NCBI GenBank assembly: GCA_019247715.1
Contig: JAFBAO010000068.1
Coordinates: 1 to 40,834, forward strand
Source of the DNA: Caulobacteraceae bacterium
GTDB lineage: Bacteria > Pseudomonadota > Alphaproteobacteria > Caulobacterales > Caulobacteraceae
Direction: 5' to 3'
DNA: 40,834 nucleotides
Both the position numbers and the translations under genes were made by a program. The notes below the pieces were generated by a model. It was given only the letters and a program-made list of their open reading frames with translations, had not been told where the DNA came from and did no database searches. The number at the start of each line of letters is the position of its first letter. Position 1 is the first letter of the stretch. Below are positions 18,788 to 28,263 of this stretch, piece after piece.

Positions 18788-20365
18788 ATGACCACCCCTG
18801 AAGCCTCGGCCCAGTCCGAGAAGAACCGCGTCGTCATTTTCGACACCACCATGCGCGACGGCGAGCAGTCGCCCGGCGCCTCCATGTCGATGGAGGAGAA
18901 GCTGGAGCTCGCCAAGATCCTCGAGGACATGCGCGTGGACGTGATCGAGGCCGGCTTCCCGATCGCCTCCAACGGCGACTTCGAGGCCGTCCGCGAAGTG
19001 GCCAAGATCGTCACCGAGAGCACCGTCTGCGGCCTCGCCAGGGCGGGGATCGCCGACATCGAACGGGCCGCCGAGGCGGTCCGGCCCGCCAAGCGTGGCC
19101 GCATCCACACCTTCCTCTCCACCAGCCCCCAGCACCGCGACTACATTTTGAGGATGAGCCAGGCGGACGTGCTGGACGCGGTCACCGGCTCGGTGACCCA
19201 CGCGCGCAACCTCTGCGGAGACGTGGAATGGTCGGCCCAGGACGCCACCCGCACCGAGCGCGACTTCCTGCGCCGCTGCGTGGAGGCGGCGATCAGGGCC
19301 GGGGCCCAGACGATCAACATCCCGGACACCGTCGGCTACACCTACCCCAGCGAGTACGCCGAGGTCTTTAAGGACCTGATCGAGAACGTGCCGGGCGCCG
19401 ATCAGGTGATCTTCTCCACCCACTGCCACAACGATTTGGGCCTGGCGGTGGCCAACAGCCTGGCCGGCGTCCAGGCCGGGGCGCGCCAGGTCGAGGTGGC
19501 GGTGAACGGGATCGGTGAGCGGGCGGGCAACGCGGCGCTGGAGGAGATCGTCATGGCGCTCCGCGTGCGAGCGGACCGGCTGCCCTACTGGACCGGGATC
19601 CAGAGCCAGCACATCACCCGCGCCAGCCGCTACGTCTCGGCGATCACCGGCTTTCCCGTCCAGTTCAACAAGGCGATCGTCGGCAAGAACGCCTTCGCCC
19701 ACGAGTCGGGCATCCACCAGGACGGGGTGCTGAAGAACGCCGTCACCTACGAGATCATGCGGCCCGAGGACGTCGGCCAGGGCGGCAGCAACCTCGTCAT
19801 GGGCAAGCACTCCGGCCGCCACGCCTTCCGCGAGAAGCTGAAGGGGCTCGGCTACGACCTCGGCCAGAACGCCCTCAACGAAGCCTTCGGGCGGTTCAAG
19901 GACCTGGCGGACAAGAAGAAGCACGTCTTCGACGACGACATCGTCGCCCTGGTGGACGACTCACTGGCGCGTGGGCAGGACCGCATCCAGGTCAAGGCGC
20001 TCCGGGTGATCGCCGGCACCGAGGGCCCCCAGGAGGCGCACCTGACCCTGGTGGTGGACGGCGAGGAGCGTTCGGCCACCGCCACCGGCGACGGCCCGGT
20101 GGACGCGGTCTTCAACGCCATCCACGAGCTCGCCCCGCACGGCGCCGTGCTGAGGCTCTTCCAGGTCCACGCGGTGACCGAGGGCACGGACGCCCAGGCC
20201 CAGGTGTCGGTCCGGCTCGAGGAGGACGGCCGCATCGCCACCGGCCAGGCCGCCGACACCGACACCCTCACCGCCAGCGCCATGGCCTATGTGAACGCGC
20301 TCAACAACCTTTCGGCGCGCAAGGAGAAGACCGCGCCGGCCCCGATCGTGGCCAGCGGCTTCTAG
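18788..20365 (+). CDS. leuA: 2-isopropylmalate synthase
   Basis: 525-residue enzyme condensing acetyl-CoA with 2-oxoisovalerate, the first committed step of leucine synthesis. The HMGL-like TIM barrel (about 14-285) carries [12 protein letters not shown] at 19-30 and the metal site H212-C-H214-N215-D. The region around [10 protein letters not shown] is at 239-248, followed by the linker and the C-terminal LeuA regulatory (allosteric leucine-binding) domain from about 400. Length and domains are as for bacterial LeuA type 1. The stop codon TAG at 20363-20365 is part of the CTAG that opens a palindromic repeat. A leader peptide lies upstream (18641-18709). Confidence 0.97.
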   Translation: MTTPEASAQSEKNRVVIFDTTMRDGEQSPGASMSMEEKLELAKILEDMRVDVIEAGFPIASNGDFEAVREVAKIVTESTVCGLARAGIADIERAAEAVRPAKRGRIHTFLSTSPQHRDYILRMSQADVLDAVTGSVTHARNLCGDVEWSAQDATRTERDFLRRCVEAAIRAGAQTINIPDTVGYTYPSEYAEVFKDLIENVPGADQVIFSTHCHNDLGLAVANSLAGVQAGARQVEVAVNGIGERAGNAALEEIVMALRVRADRLPYWTGIQSQHITRASRYVSAITGFPVQFNKAIVGKNAFAHESGIHQDGVLKNAVTYEIMRPEDVGQGGSNLVMGKHSGRHAFREKLKGLGYDLGQNALNEAFGRFKDLADKKKHVFDDDIVALVDDSLARGQDRIQVKALRVIAGTEGPQEAHLTLVVDGEERSATATGDGPVDAVFNAIHELAPHGAVLRLFQVHAVTEGTDAQAQVSVRLEEDGRIATGQAADTDTLTASAMAYVNALNNLSARKEKTAPAPIVASGF

Positions 20366-20436
20366 TGTCCCGATTCCGAAGTTCGCTAGCCTGAGCGGCG
20401 CCTCCGTTCGAACTTCGGAATCGATAAGGACACTAG
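20362..20436. repeat. CTAG-bounded palindrome, copy 2
   Basis: 75-bp near-perfect palindrome from CTAG (20362) to CTAG (20436). Left arm CTAGTGTCC then CGATTCCGAAGTTCG; right arm CGAACTTCGGAATCG, ATAA, GGACACTAG. It directly follows leuA and supplies its stop codon. The gene-free stretch 20366-20706 consists almost entirely of this copy, copy 3 (20451-20528) and the larger repeat (20532-20700). Confidence 0.8.
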
Positions 20437-20450
20437 CCAAGTATATGTTT

Positions 20451-20528
20451 CTAGTGTGGTTTATGGATCAGAAGGTCGCCACAGCGCCCGCCGCGACAAT
20501 GGGGCGAACTTCTGATCCACCCCACTAG
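20451..20528. repeat. CTAG-bounded palindrome, copy 3
   Basis: 78-bp imperfect palindrome from CTAG (20451) to CTAG (20528), 14 bp after copy 2. Left arm includes GGATCAGAAGGTCGCC and right arm GGGGCGAACTTCTGATCC. The core GAAGTTCGC is the same as in copies 1 and 2, while the flanking GATCA replaces GATTC. The left arm carries an extra TTTA. Confidence 0.75.
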
Positions 20529-20531
20529 CAG

Positions 20532-20700
20532 CCCTCCCTCCCCCTTGTGGGGAGGGAAGACCGCGAAGCGGTCAGGGTGGGGGAGTCCGACACGTCAACG
20601 ATCACCCGGTCGCCAATCACCCGGATTTGGCGCGCGTTCCCGCACTCCCCCACCCTGCGACGCTCCGCGTCGCTGTCCCTCCCCATGAGGGGATGGAGGA
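20532..20700. repeat. Long palindromic repeat, copy A
   Basis: About 169-bp element built as a large inverted repeat whose arms themselves contain hairpins. Left arm: CCTCCCC/GGGGAGG hairpin, GACCGC-GAA-GCGGTC hairpin, AGGGTGGGGGAGTCCGA. Right arm: ACTCCCCCACCCTG, GCGACGC-TCC-GCGTCGC hairpin, CCCTCCCC...GGGG. Centre contains ACGTCAACGATC, shared with copy B. The right end GGATGGAGGA reads into GGAGGAGG just before the EamA-type gene, so the repeat edge supplies its ribosome-binding site. Related copy B is at 28066-28256 in the same orientation. Confidence 0.8.
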
Positions 20701-20706
20701 GGTCGC

Positions 20707-21588
20707 ATGTTCTGGATCCCGATCACCGTGGGCGCCGCGGCGTTCCAGGTGGCGCGCAACGCCCTGCAGCGCAGTCTGCTGGGCGACGCCGGACCCTGGG
20801 GCGCGACGCTCGTCAGGTTCCTGTTCGGCCTGCCGTTCTCGGCGGCGCTCTGGGCCCTGGCGGCCCTGCTGACCCCGGGCGCGCACCCAAAGTTCGGCGC
20901 GGAGTTCTGGTGGGCGGCCGGGACCGGCGCCCTCTCGCAGGTGCTGGCGGCGGCCGCCCTGCTGGTGGCCATGCGGCGCGCCGGCTTCGCGGTCGGGACC
21001 GCTTTGCAGCAGAGCTCCCTGCCGCTGTCGGCGGTGATGGGGCTCGTGGTCTTCCACGACCGCCTGGGCTTGGCGGCCTGGCTGGGCGTCGGGATGACGA
21101 CGGCGGCGCTCGCGGTCCTCACCTGGCCGAAGGGCGCCGCCGGGCCGCAGCCGGTCAGCGGCGCGGCCTTCGGGCTGATCTCCGGGCTCTGCTTCGGTTT
21201 TTCGCTGAACGCCTTCCGCCACGCCGAGCTCGCCCTCGACCCCGATCACCGGTTCTTCTCGGCCATCGCCTGCGTCACGATAGCCCAGGCGGCGCAGTCG
21301 GCTTTCCTGACCGGTTTCCTGGCCTGGCGCAGCCCAGGGGCCCTGGCCGCGGTGGCCGCCAGCTGGCGCCAGTCCCTGGGGGCGGGGCTGTGCGGGGCCT
21401 TCGCCTCCGCCGGTTGGTTCACCGCTCTCGCCTTTAGCCCTGCGGGCCCCGTGCGTGCGGTTGGCATGGTGGAGATGCCCATCGCCGCGGTGGCCGGCCG
21501 GCGCATATTCGCCGAACGGCTCAATCTTTGGCAGTGGGCCGCCGGCGTCCTAGCCTCGATCGGCGTCGTTCTCGCCGCCCTAGGCTGA
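20707..21588 (+). CDS. EamA/DMT-family transporter
   Basis: 293-residue membrane protein with about ten hydrophobic spans and the two-fold EamA repeat pattern of the drug/metabolite transporter superfamily. Features are ALQQSSLPLSAVMGLVVFHDRLG in the first half and VGMVEMPIAAVAGRRIFAERLN near the end of the second. It should export or import a small metabolite through the inner membrane; the substrate is unknown. The start at ATG 20707 is preceded by GGAGGAGG, partly contributed by the adjoining palindromic repeat. Separated by 187 bp from mreB, which is on the same strand but likely a separate unit. Confidence 0.88.
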   Translation: MFWIPITVGAAAFQVARNALQRSLLGDAGPWGATLVRFLFGLPFSAALWALAALLTPGAHPKFGAEFWWAAGTGALSQVLAAAALLVAMRRAGFAVGTALQQSSLPLSAVMGLVVFHDRLGLAAWLGVGMTTAALAVLTWPKGAAGPQPVSGAAFGLISGLCFGFSLNAFRHAELALDPDHRFFSAIACVTIAQAAQSAFLTGFLAWRSPGALAAVAASWRQSLGAGLCGAFASAGWFTALAFSPAGPVRAVGMVEMPIAAVAGRRIFAERLNLWQWAAGVLASIGVVLAALG

Positions 21589-21622
21589 CCCTGCGGCGGC
21601 GCGCCCCAGGAATAGTCCTTGA

Positions 21623-22819
<1,197 letters not shown>

Positions 22820-22864
22820 ACCTAGACTGTGAGCCGGGCGGGCGGGGACTCTGGGAGACGTTAG

Positions 22865-24421
22865 TTGTCCCTGCGGGATGGTCCATTCGGAGATATTCGG
22901 GTTCCGCTCACCTGGTCGGCCGCGGCCGCCCTGGTGATCGCGATCATCATCGCCGGCGCCCTGCTGCTCGGCGATCGCCGCGAGACCATGAAGACCGAGG
23001 CTTACGATACGGCGCGTCATGCGGTGGACGCGGTGGCCGCCCCGGTGGGGGGGACTCTTTCGGCCCCGGTCCGCTGGACCCACTCCGGACTCGACGCCGT
23101 CCGAGGCTACTTCTTCGCCGTCTCTGAGAACCGGAAGCTGAAAGCCGAGCTGGCGGCCGCCCAGACCTGGCGCGACCGGATGGAGGCCCTGCAGGTGGAG
23201 AACGACCGGTACCGCGCGCTCCTGGGCGTGCGCACCGATCCGCCGCTGCCGCACGTCTTCGCCCGCACGGTGCTGGATGCGCGGGGGCCCTTCGCGAACA
23301 CCCGGCTGGCGGACGTGGGCTCGGCGCAGGGGGTGGTCGAGGGCAACCCGGTTCTTTCCGAGCGCGGGGTCGTCGGCCGCATCGTCGGCGTCTCGCAAGA
23401 CGTCAGCCGGATCATGCTGCTCACCGACGTAGAGAGCCGCACGCCGATCCTGGTGGTGCGCACCAACGGGCGGGCCATCCTTTCCGGGGACGGAGGGCCT
23501 GGCCCGAAGCTCGACTACATTCGGGGCGCGCCCCTCAAGGAGGGGGACCGGGTGATGACGTCCGGCGACGGCGGTGTCTATCCGCGCGGGCTGCCGGTCG
23601 GCACGGTGGTCAAGGGCTTCGACGGTGGCTGGCGCGTGGCCCTCGATTCGGACGCCTCGCCCATCGACGACGTGCAGATCCTGCTCTTCAAGGACTTCTC
23701 CCAGCTGGTCGACGCACGCGCCTTGGCGCCGAAGGAGCTGCCGACGGCCATGACCGAGGAGCCGAGCCAGTCCATCGTCGGCCGCGCTCCTGCCGCGACG
23801 ACCGCCACTTCCGCGGGCGCGGCGCCTCCCAGCTCGACCACCGGGGCGGCGGCGGCCCAGGCTCAGAGGACCGGCGCGCACGGCCCGGTCCCCGCCAAGC
23901 CGCGGGCCGCCGGCGCGGCGGATTCGAGGATGGCCGGCGCCGAGCACGCCGCCAAGCCGTCCAAACCCGCCGAGCACCCCGCGGCAGCGTCCTCGCACCC
24001 GCTCGCCGCGCCCGGCAAGCCGGCCGGAGCGCATCATGCGGCGGACGGCCCCGCAAAACCGACCGGGGCCCACGGAGCGGCCGGTCCCGGAAAATCCGCG
24101 GAGGGCCGTGCGGCCGCCAATGCCGATAGACCGGCCGGCGCCCATGTCACGGCCAATCCGGCCAAACCGGCCGGCGCACACGCCGCGGCCAAGCCGGCCA
24201 AGCCGGCCAAGCCGGCCGAGACGCACGCGACGGCAGGTCCGGCGAAGCCGCGCGATCCGGGCCTTGCCGCCGCCATGGCGCTGATGGCGGACGACGGGCC
24301 AGCGCCGGCGAGGCCAGCCAGGCGCGCTGCCGCCGCCCACGAGGCGAAGTCCGCCAAGCCCAAGGAGGGCGCTCCGGTGGTCCATCGCGCCCGGCCGGCT
24401 GGCCCCGACGCCGCGCCGTGA
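22865..24421 (+). CDS. mreC: Rod-shape protein MreC with extended repetitive tail
   Basis: 518-residue MreC. TTG start at 22865 with GGGAG about 7 bases before it. One membrane span at about 15-36, a coiled coil at about 85-120 (ENRKLKAELAAAQTW), then the double beta-barrel periplasmic domain to about 282 (RTVLDARGPFANTRLADVGSAQGV... ending SPIDDVQILLF). MreC links MreB/PBP2 in the elongation complex. Residues 290-518 are a low-complexity Ala/Pro/Lys/His-rich tail with imperfect repeats of KPAGAHxAA between about 384 and 462, much longer than the roughly 50-100-residue tail usual for many MreCs. The stop overlaps mreD by 4 bp (GTGA). Confidence 0.96.
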   Translation: MSLRDGPFGDIRVPLTWSAAAALVIAIIIAGALLLGDRRETMKTEAYDTARHAVDAVAAPVGGTLSAPVRWTHSGLDAVRGYFFAVSENRKLKAELAAAQTWRDRMEALQVENDRYRALLGVRTDPPLPHVFARTVLDARGPFANTRLADVGSAQGVVEGNPVLSERGVVGRIVGVSQDVSRIMLLTDVESRTPILVVRTNGRAILSGDGGPGPKLDYIRGAPLKEGDRVMTSGDGGVYPRGLPVGTVVKGFDGGWRVALDSDASPIDDVQILLFKDFSQLVDARALAPKELPTAMTEEPSQSIVGRAPAATTATSAGAAPPSSTTGAAAAQAQRTGAHGPVPAKPRAAGAADSRMAGAEHAAKPSKPAEHPAAASSHPLAAPGKPAGAHHAADGPAKPTGAHGAAGPGKSAEGRAAANADRPAGAHVTANPAKPAGAHAAAKPAKPAKPAETHATAGPAKPRDPGLAAAMALMADDGPAPARPARRAAAAHEAKSAKPKEGAPVVHRARPAGPDAAP

Positions 24422-24942
24422 CCGCCCGGGGAGTCAGCGCCGCCCGCCCTCTCAGTCCCTTCGGCTGGCTGGGCGCGCCCATGCTGCTGAGCGCGCTCGC
24501 GACGGTGGTCTTCGCCACCCCGATCCGGATCTTCTCCCTGCCCTTGCCGGAGCCGGTCTTTCCCCTGGCGCTGGCCTTCGCCTGGGCGGTGATCCGCCCC
24601 TCCATCCTTCCGCCCTTCGCCCTCCTGGCGCTCGGCCTTTTTCTGGACGTCTGCTGGGACGGCCCGCAGGGATTGTGGCCGCTGTGCCTGCTGGCGGCCT
24701 ACGCGACGGTGCTTGCGGCCCGCCGGCTGATCACCGGTCAGGACTTCCGGATCATGTGGGCCTGGTACGGGGCCGTGACCGCGGCGGCCTTCGCGGCAGG
24801 CTTCGTGCTCATGACCATGGACGCCGGCGCCGCCCCCAACCTGCTCGCGGTGGCCTGGCAATATCTTGCGACCTTGGCTCTCTTTCCTCTCGTCCACCGC
24901 CTGATCGAGCGCTACGAGGACGCTGACGTACGGTTCCGATGA
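24418..24942 (+). CDS. mreD: Rod-shape protein MreD
   Basis: 174-residue polytopic membrane protein of the MreD family, with about five hydrophobic spans and the FLDVCWDGPQGLWPLCLLAAYATVLAARR stretch that is typical of the family. GTG start overlaps the mreC stop (GTGA), and its own stop overlaps the mrdA start (ATGA). MreD bridges MreC and RodA/PBP2 in the elongasome. Sequence similarity between MreDs is low, so operon position is part of the evidence. Confidence 0.95.
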   Translation: MTARGVSAARPLSPFGWLGAPMLLSALATVVFATPIRIFSLPLPEPVFPLALAFAWAVIRPSILPPFALLALGLFLDVCWDGPQGLWPLCLLAAYATVLAARRLITGQDFRIMWAWYGAVTAAAFAAGFVLMTMDAGAAPNLLAVAWQYLATLALFPLVHRLIERYEDADVRFR

Positions 24943-26906
24943 ACCCTCAAATCTACTTCAACGAAGTCAATGAGCGGCAGGGCGCCTTCCACCGGCGCGC
25001 CTTCCTGATGGCGGGGGTGACCGGCCTCGGGATGATGGCGCTGAGCGGGCGGCTCGCCTACCTGCAGATGGTCGAGGCGCCGCGCTACCGGAATCTCTCC
25101 GAGCACAACCAGTTCGACTTTCGCCTGCAGCCGCCGCCGCGGGGCCTGATCCTCGATCGAAACGGCGTGGTGCTCGCCTCCAACCGCCCCGATTTCCGCC
25201 TCTATGTGAGCCGCGACGAGCATACCGACGTCGAGGAGCTGCTCGACCGGCTTCAGAAGCTGGTGCCGCTCGACGACGACCATCGCCGCCGGCTGATGGA
25301 CGACATCAACGAGGCGCCCCGGCGCGCCCAGGTCACGGTGATGGAGGACCTCACCTGGGAGGAGTTCTCGCGGATCAACGTCAGGGCGCCGGAGCTCCCG
25401 GGCGTCACCGCGGACATGGGGGATATCCGCGTCTATCCGTTCTCGGCCGCCTTCGCCCACGTGATCGGCTACGTCGGCAAGGTCGCCCGCACCGATGTCA
25501 GCAAGGAAGGGCCGAACGCCGACCCGATCCTGCTGAACCCCGGCTTCAGGATCGGCAAAGCCGGCCTCGAGAAGACCTATGACCTGGCGATGCGCGGCAA
25601 GCCCGGCGCCAGGAAGGTGGAGGTGGACGTCAAGGGCCGCGTGGTCAGCGAGGAGGGCGGCGGCGACATCCCTTCCACGCCAGGCCAGGAGCTGCGGCTC
25701 ACCCTCGACGCGGACGTCCAGAACCGCGCCCTGGAGGTGTTCGGCGAGGAGAGCGGCGCCGCCGTCATGATGGATTGCCGGACCGGCGACCTGCTCTGTC
25801 TGTTCGCCAGCCCGAGCTTCGACGCCAACCGCTTCGTCAAGGGCCTCACCGGACCGGAGTACCGGGCGCTCGCCCAGTACGAGCGCAAGCCGCTCTTCAA
25901 CAAGGCGCTCACCGCCACCTATCCGCCGGGGTCGACCTTCAAGACCATGGTGGCGCTCACGGCGCTCCAGCACGGCATCCCGGCCAGCACCGTCCACGTC
26001 TGCAACAAGGCCTGGTTCTGGGGCGGCCGCACCTGGCACTGCGACGAGGCCCACGGCGCCCTCGACATGAAGGGCGCCATCGCCCGCTCCTGCGACATCT
26101 ATTTCTACCAGCTGGCCCTGCAGATCGGCGGCCCGGACCCGATCGCCTACACCGCCCGCCAGTTCGGCCTCCAGCAGATTTTCGACATCGGCGTTCCGGG
26201 CCAGAAGCCCGGCCTGATCCCGGATACCGCCTACAAGCGCCGCGCCTTTCCCAAGGACCCCGTCTGGCATCCCGGCGAGACCCCCAGCATGGGGATCGGC
26301 CAGGGCTATGTGAACGTCAACGCCATGCAGCTTTGCGTGATGTGCGCCCGGCTCGCCAACGGTCAGAGGGCCCTGCAGCCGCGCCTGGTCCATGCCGTCG
26401 GGGGCGTGCTGCAGCCATCGGGCGCCGTTGTCCCTGACCTCCCGTTCGACCGGCAGCATATCGATTTCATCCGCGAGGCCATGGCCGCGGTGGTGACCAG
26501 CGGCACGGCGGCCGGCGCGGCCAACCTCGGACTTGGTCCGGTGATGATGGCTGGCAAGACCGGCACCGCCCAGGCGCGGGGCTACAACGGCGGCATCGGC
26601 GCCCACGGCGCCACCGGCGCCTGGGCCCTGCGCGACCACTCCTGGTTCATCGCCTTCGCGCCCTACGACGACCCGCGCTACGCCATGAGCGTGCTGGTGG
26701 AGCACGGCGGCTTCGGCGCCCAGGCCGCCGCCCCCCGCGCCCGGGAGATCATGCGCGTGGCGCTGCTGAAGGACCCCCAGGTCCGGGCCCGGATCGAGCA
26801 GCCGCTGCCGTCCGCTCCGGAAGCGCCGGCGGCCCCGCCCGTGACCGCGCCGGACGCCGCCCCGCCATCCGCTCCCGCCTCCAATGCGGCGGGGACCGCC
26901 ACATGA
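24939..26906 (+). CDS. mrdA: Penicillin-binding protein 2 (elongation transpeptidase)
   Basis: 655-residue class B penicillin-binding protein that crosslinks peptidoglycan during elongation. One N-terminal membrane anchor (about 20-43), the pedestal with RGLILDRNG at 68-76, and the transpeptidase domain with the S332-T-F-K335 active site (PPGSTFK), S384-C-D386 and K540-T-G. The SxD rather than SxN second motif is usual for PBP2. The last 50 residues are Pro/Ala-rich and dispensable-looking. ATG start overlaps the mreD stop and the stop overlaps rodA. Full length and motifs point to a functional enzyme. Confidence 0.97.
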   Translation: MNPQIYFNEVNERQGAFHRRAFLMAGVTGLGMMALSGRLAYLQMVEAPRYRNLSEHNQFDFRLQPPPRGLILDRNGVVLASNRPDFRLYVSRDEHTDVEELLDRLQKLVPLDDDHRRRLMDDINEAPRRAQVTVMEDLTWEEFSRINVRAPELPGVTADMGDIRVYPFSAAFAHVIGYVGKVARTDVSKEGPNADPILLNPGFRIGKAGLEKTYDLAMRGKPGARKVEVDVKGRVVSEEGGGDIPSTPGQELRLTLDADVQNRALEVFGEESGAAVMMDCRTGDLLCLFASPSFDANRFVKGLTGPEYRALAQYERKPLFNKALTATYPPGSTFKTMVALTALQHGIPASTVHVCNKAWFWGGRTWHCDEAHGALDMKGAIARSCDIYFYQLALQIGGPDPIAYTARQFGLQQIFDIGVPGQKPGLIPDTAYKRRAFPKDPVWHPGETPSMGIGQGYVNVNAMQLCVMCARLANGQRALQPRLVHAVGGVLQPSGAVVPDLPFDRQHIDFIREAMAAVVTSGTAAGAANLGLGPVMMAGKTGTAQARGYNGGIGAHGATGAWALRDHSWFIAFAPYDDPRYAMSVLVEHGGFGAQAAAPRAREIMRVALLKDPQVRARIEQPLPSAPEAPAAPPVTAPDAAPPSAPASNAAGTAT

Positions 26907-28060
26907 CCGTCAGCGCCCTCACCCGCCCCGGCGAGCGGGACCGGCTGATCGTCAAGCTCAGCCAGATCGACTGGACCCTGTGCGGCGCCATCACCGTCGT
27001 CGCGGTGGCCGGCGGGGCGATGCTCTATTCGGTGGCCGGCCGGGCCTGGAGCCCGTGGGCGGCCGAGCACCTGATCCGCTTCGGCGGCTGGTTCGTGCTG
27101 ATGATCGCGCTCGCCTGCGTCGACCTTCGCGTCTGGTTCGCGATCGCCTACCCGGTCTATGCGGTGGCCCTGGTGTTGCTGCTGGCGGTGGCGGCCCACG
27201 GCCACTCGTCGCTTGGGGCGCAGCGCTGGCTCAATCTCGGCCCGATCCACCAGTTCCAGCCGTCCGAGGTGATGAAGATCGGCCTGGTGCTGGCGCTGGC
27301 CCGCTTCTACCACAGCGTCTCGGCCAAGAGCGCCCGGCTTTCCTGGTGGCTGCTCGTCCCGGCGATGCTGATCGGCGCGCCGGTGGCCCTGGTCATGAAG
27401 CAGCCGGATCTCGGCACCGCGCTGCTGATCGCGGCCATCGGCGCGACCATGATGATCCTGGCCGGCCTCTCCTGGCGGATCATCGCCGGCGGCGCCCTGC
27501 TGCTCGGGGTGGCCGCGCCCCTCGCGATCAAGTTCGCGCTCAAGCCCTATCAGCTCACCCGGCTGCTGACCTTCCTCAACCCGGCCGCCGACCGCTCCGG
27601 GGCCGGCTATCACATCATGCAGTCGGAGATCGCGCTGGGCTCGGGCGGCCTGCTCGGCAAGGGGTTCGGCCTCGGCTCGCAGAGCCAGCTCAACTTCCTT
27701 CCCGAGAAGCAGACCGACTTCATGTTCGCCTCTCTGGCCGAGGAGTTCGGCTTCGTGGGCGCCATGGCGATCCTGCTGCTGTACGCCGCCATGATCTTCA
27801 TGTGCCTCAGGATCGCCTCCATCGCCCACAGCCACTTCGGCCGGCTGAGCGCGGCGGGGGTGACGGCGACGCTGGCCTTCTGCGTGCTCATGAACGCGGC
27901 CATGGTGACCGGCCTCGCGCCGGTGGTCGGCGTGCCGATGCCGCTGCTCTCCTGGGGCGGGACGGTGATGATGAGCATGATGATCGGTTTCGGCCTGGTG
28001 CTGGCCGTACGGGTGCACCGCTATTCCGAGATCACCAGCGGCAAGGGCTCGGTGCTCTGA
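26903..28060 (+). CDS. rodA: RodA peptidoglycan glycosyltransferase
   Basis: 385-residue SEDS-family membrane glycosyltransferase that polymerises lipid II together with PBP2. About ten membrane spans; conserved segments include LGAQRWLNLGPIHQFQPSEVMK, KQPDLGTALLI, the long extracellular-loop motif with AGYHIMQSEIALGSGGLLGKG and the VPMPLLSWGGT signature. ATG start overlaps the mrdA stop by 4 bp. Last gene of the operon; the stop is followed at once by repeat copy B (28066-28256). Alternative name MrdB. Confidence 0.97.
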   Translation: MTVSALTRPGERDRLIVKLSQIDWTLCGAITVVAVAGGAMLYSVAGRAWSPWAAEHLIRFGGWFVLMIALACVDLRVWFAIAYPVYAVALVLLLAVAAHGHSSLGAQRWLNLGPIHQFQPSEVMKIGLVLALARFYHSVSAKSARLSWWLLVPAMLIGAPVALVMKQPDLGTALLIAAIGATMMILAGLSWRIIAGGALLLGVAAPLAIKFALKPYQLTRLLTFLNPAADRSGAGYHIMQSEIALGSGGLLGKGFGLGSQSQLNFLPEKQTDFMFASLAEEFGFVGAMAILLLYAAMIFMCLRIASIAHSHFGRLSAAGVTATLAFCVLMNAAMVTGLAPVVGVPMPLLSWGGTVMMSMMIGFGLVLAVRVHRYSEITSGKGSVL

Positions 28061-28065
28061 GGCCC

Positions 28066-28256
28066 TTCCTCCCTCCCCTTCACGGGGAGGGACAACCGAG
28101 GCGAAGCCTCGGCAGGGTGCGGGAGTCCGAAACGTCAACGATCGCTTTTCGGTAATCGTCTTTCGATCGGTAATCGCCTTTCCGAAGATGCAGCATGGCC
28201 CCCGGATCTCCCCACCCGGCCTCGCTGCGCTCGGCCACCCTCCCCATAAAGGGAGG
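28066..28256. repeat. Long palindromic repeat, copy B
   Basis: About 191-bp element related to copy A and in the same orientation. It has a CCTCCCC/GGGGAGG hairpin with a different loop, then CCGAGGC-GAA-GCCTCGG in the place where copy A has GACCGC-GAA-GCGGTC, so the stem bases changed but pairing is kept. The shared segment is GGGAGTCCGA plus ACGTCAACGATC (28121-28143). The centre has two GGTAATCG units 18 bp apart (28151 and 28169). The right arm ends CCCTCCCCATAAAGGGAGG. It lies right after rodA and before the convergent iminopeptidase stop. Confidence 0.8.
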
Positions 28257-28263
28257 AACGGGT

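Noticed and set aside
18371..19924. Minus-strand frame of 517 codons over leuA
   Set aside because: Antisense to a clear LeuA; its translation is low-complexity and unlike any protein family.
24912..26705. Minus-strand frame of 597 codons over mrdA
   Set aside because: The plus strand has all PBP2 motifs and 4-bp operon overlaps; the antisense frame has none.
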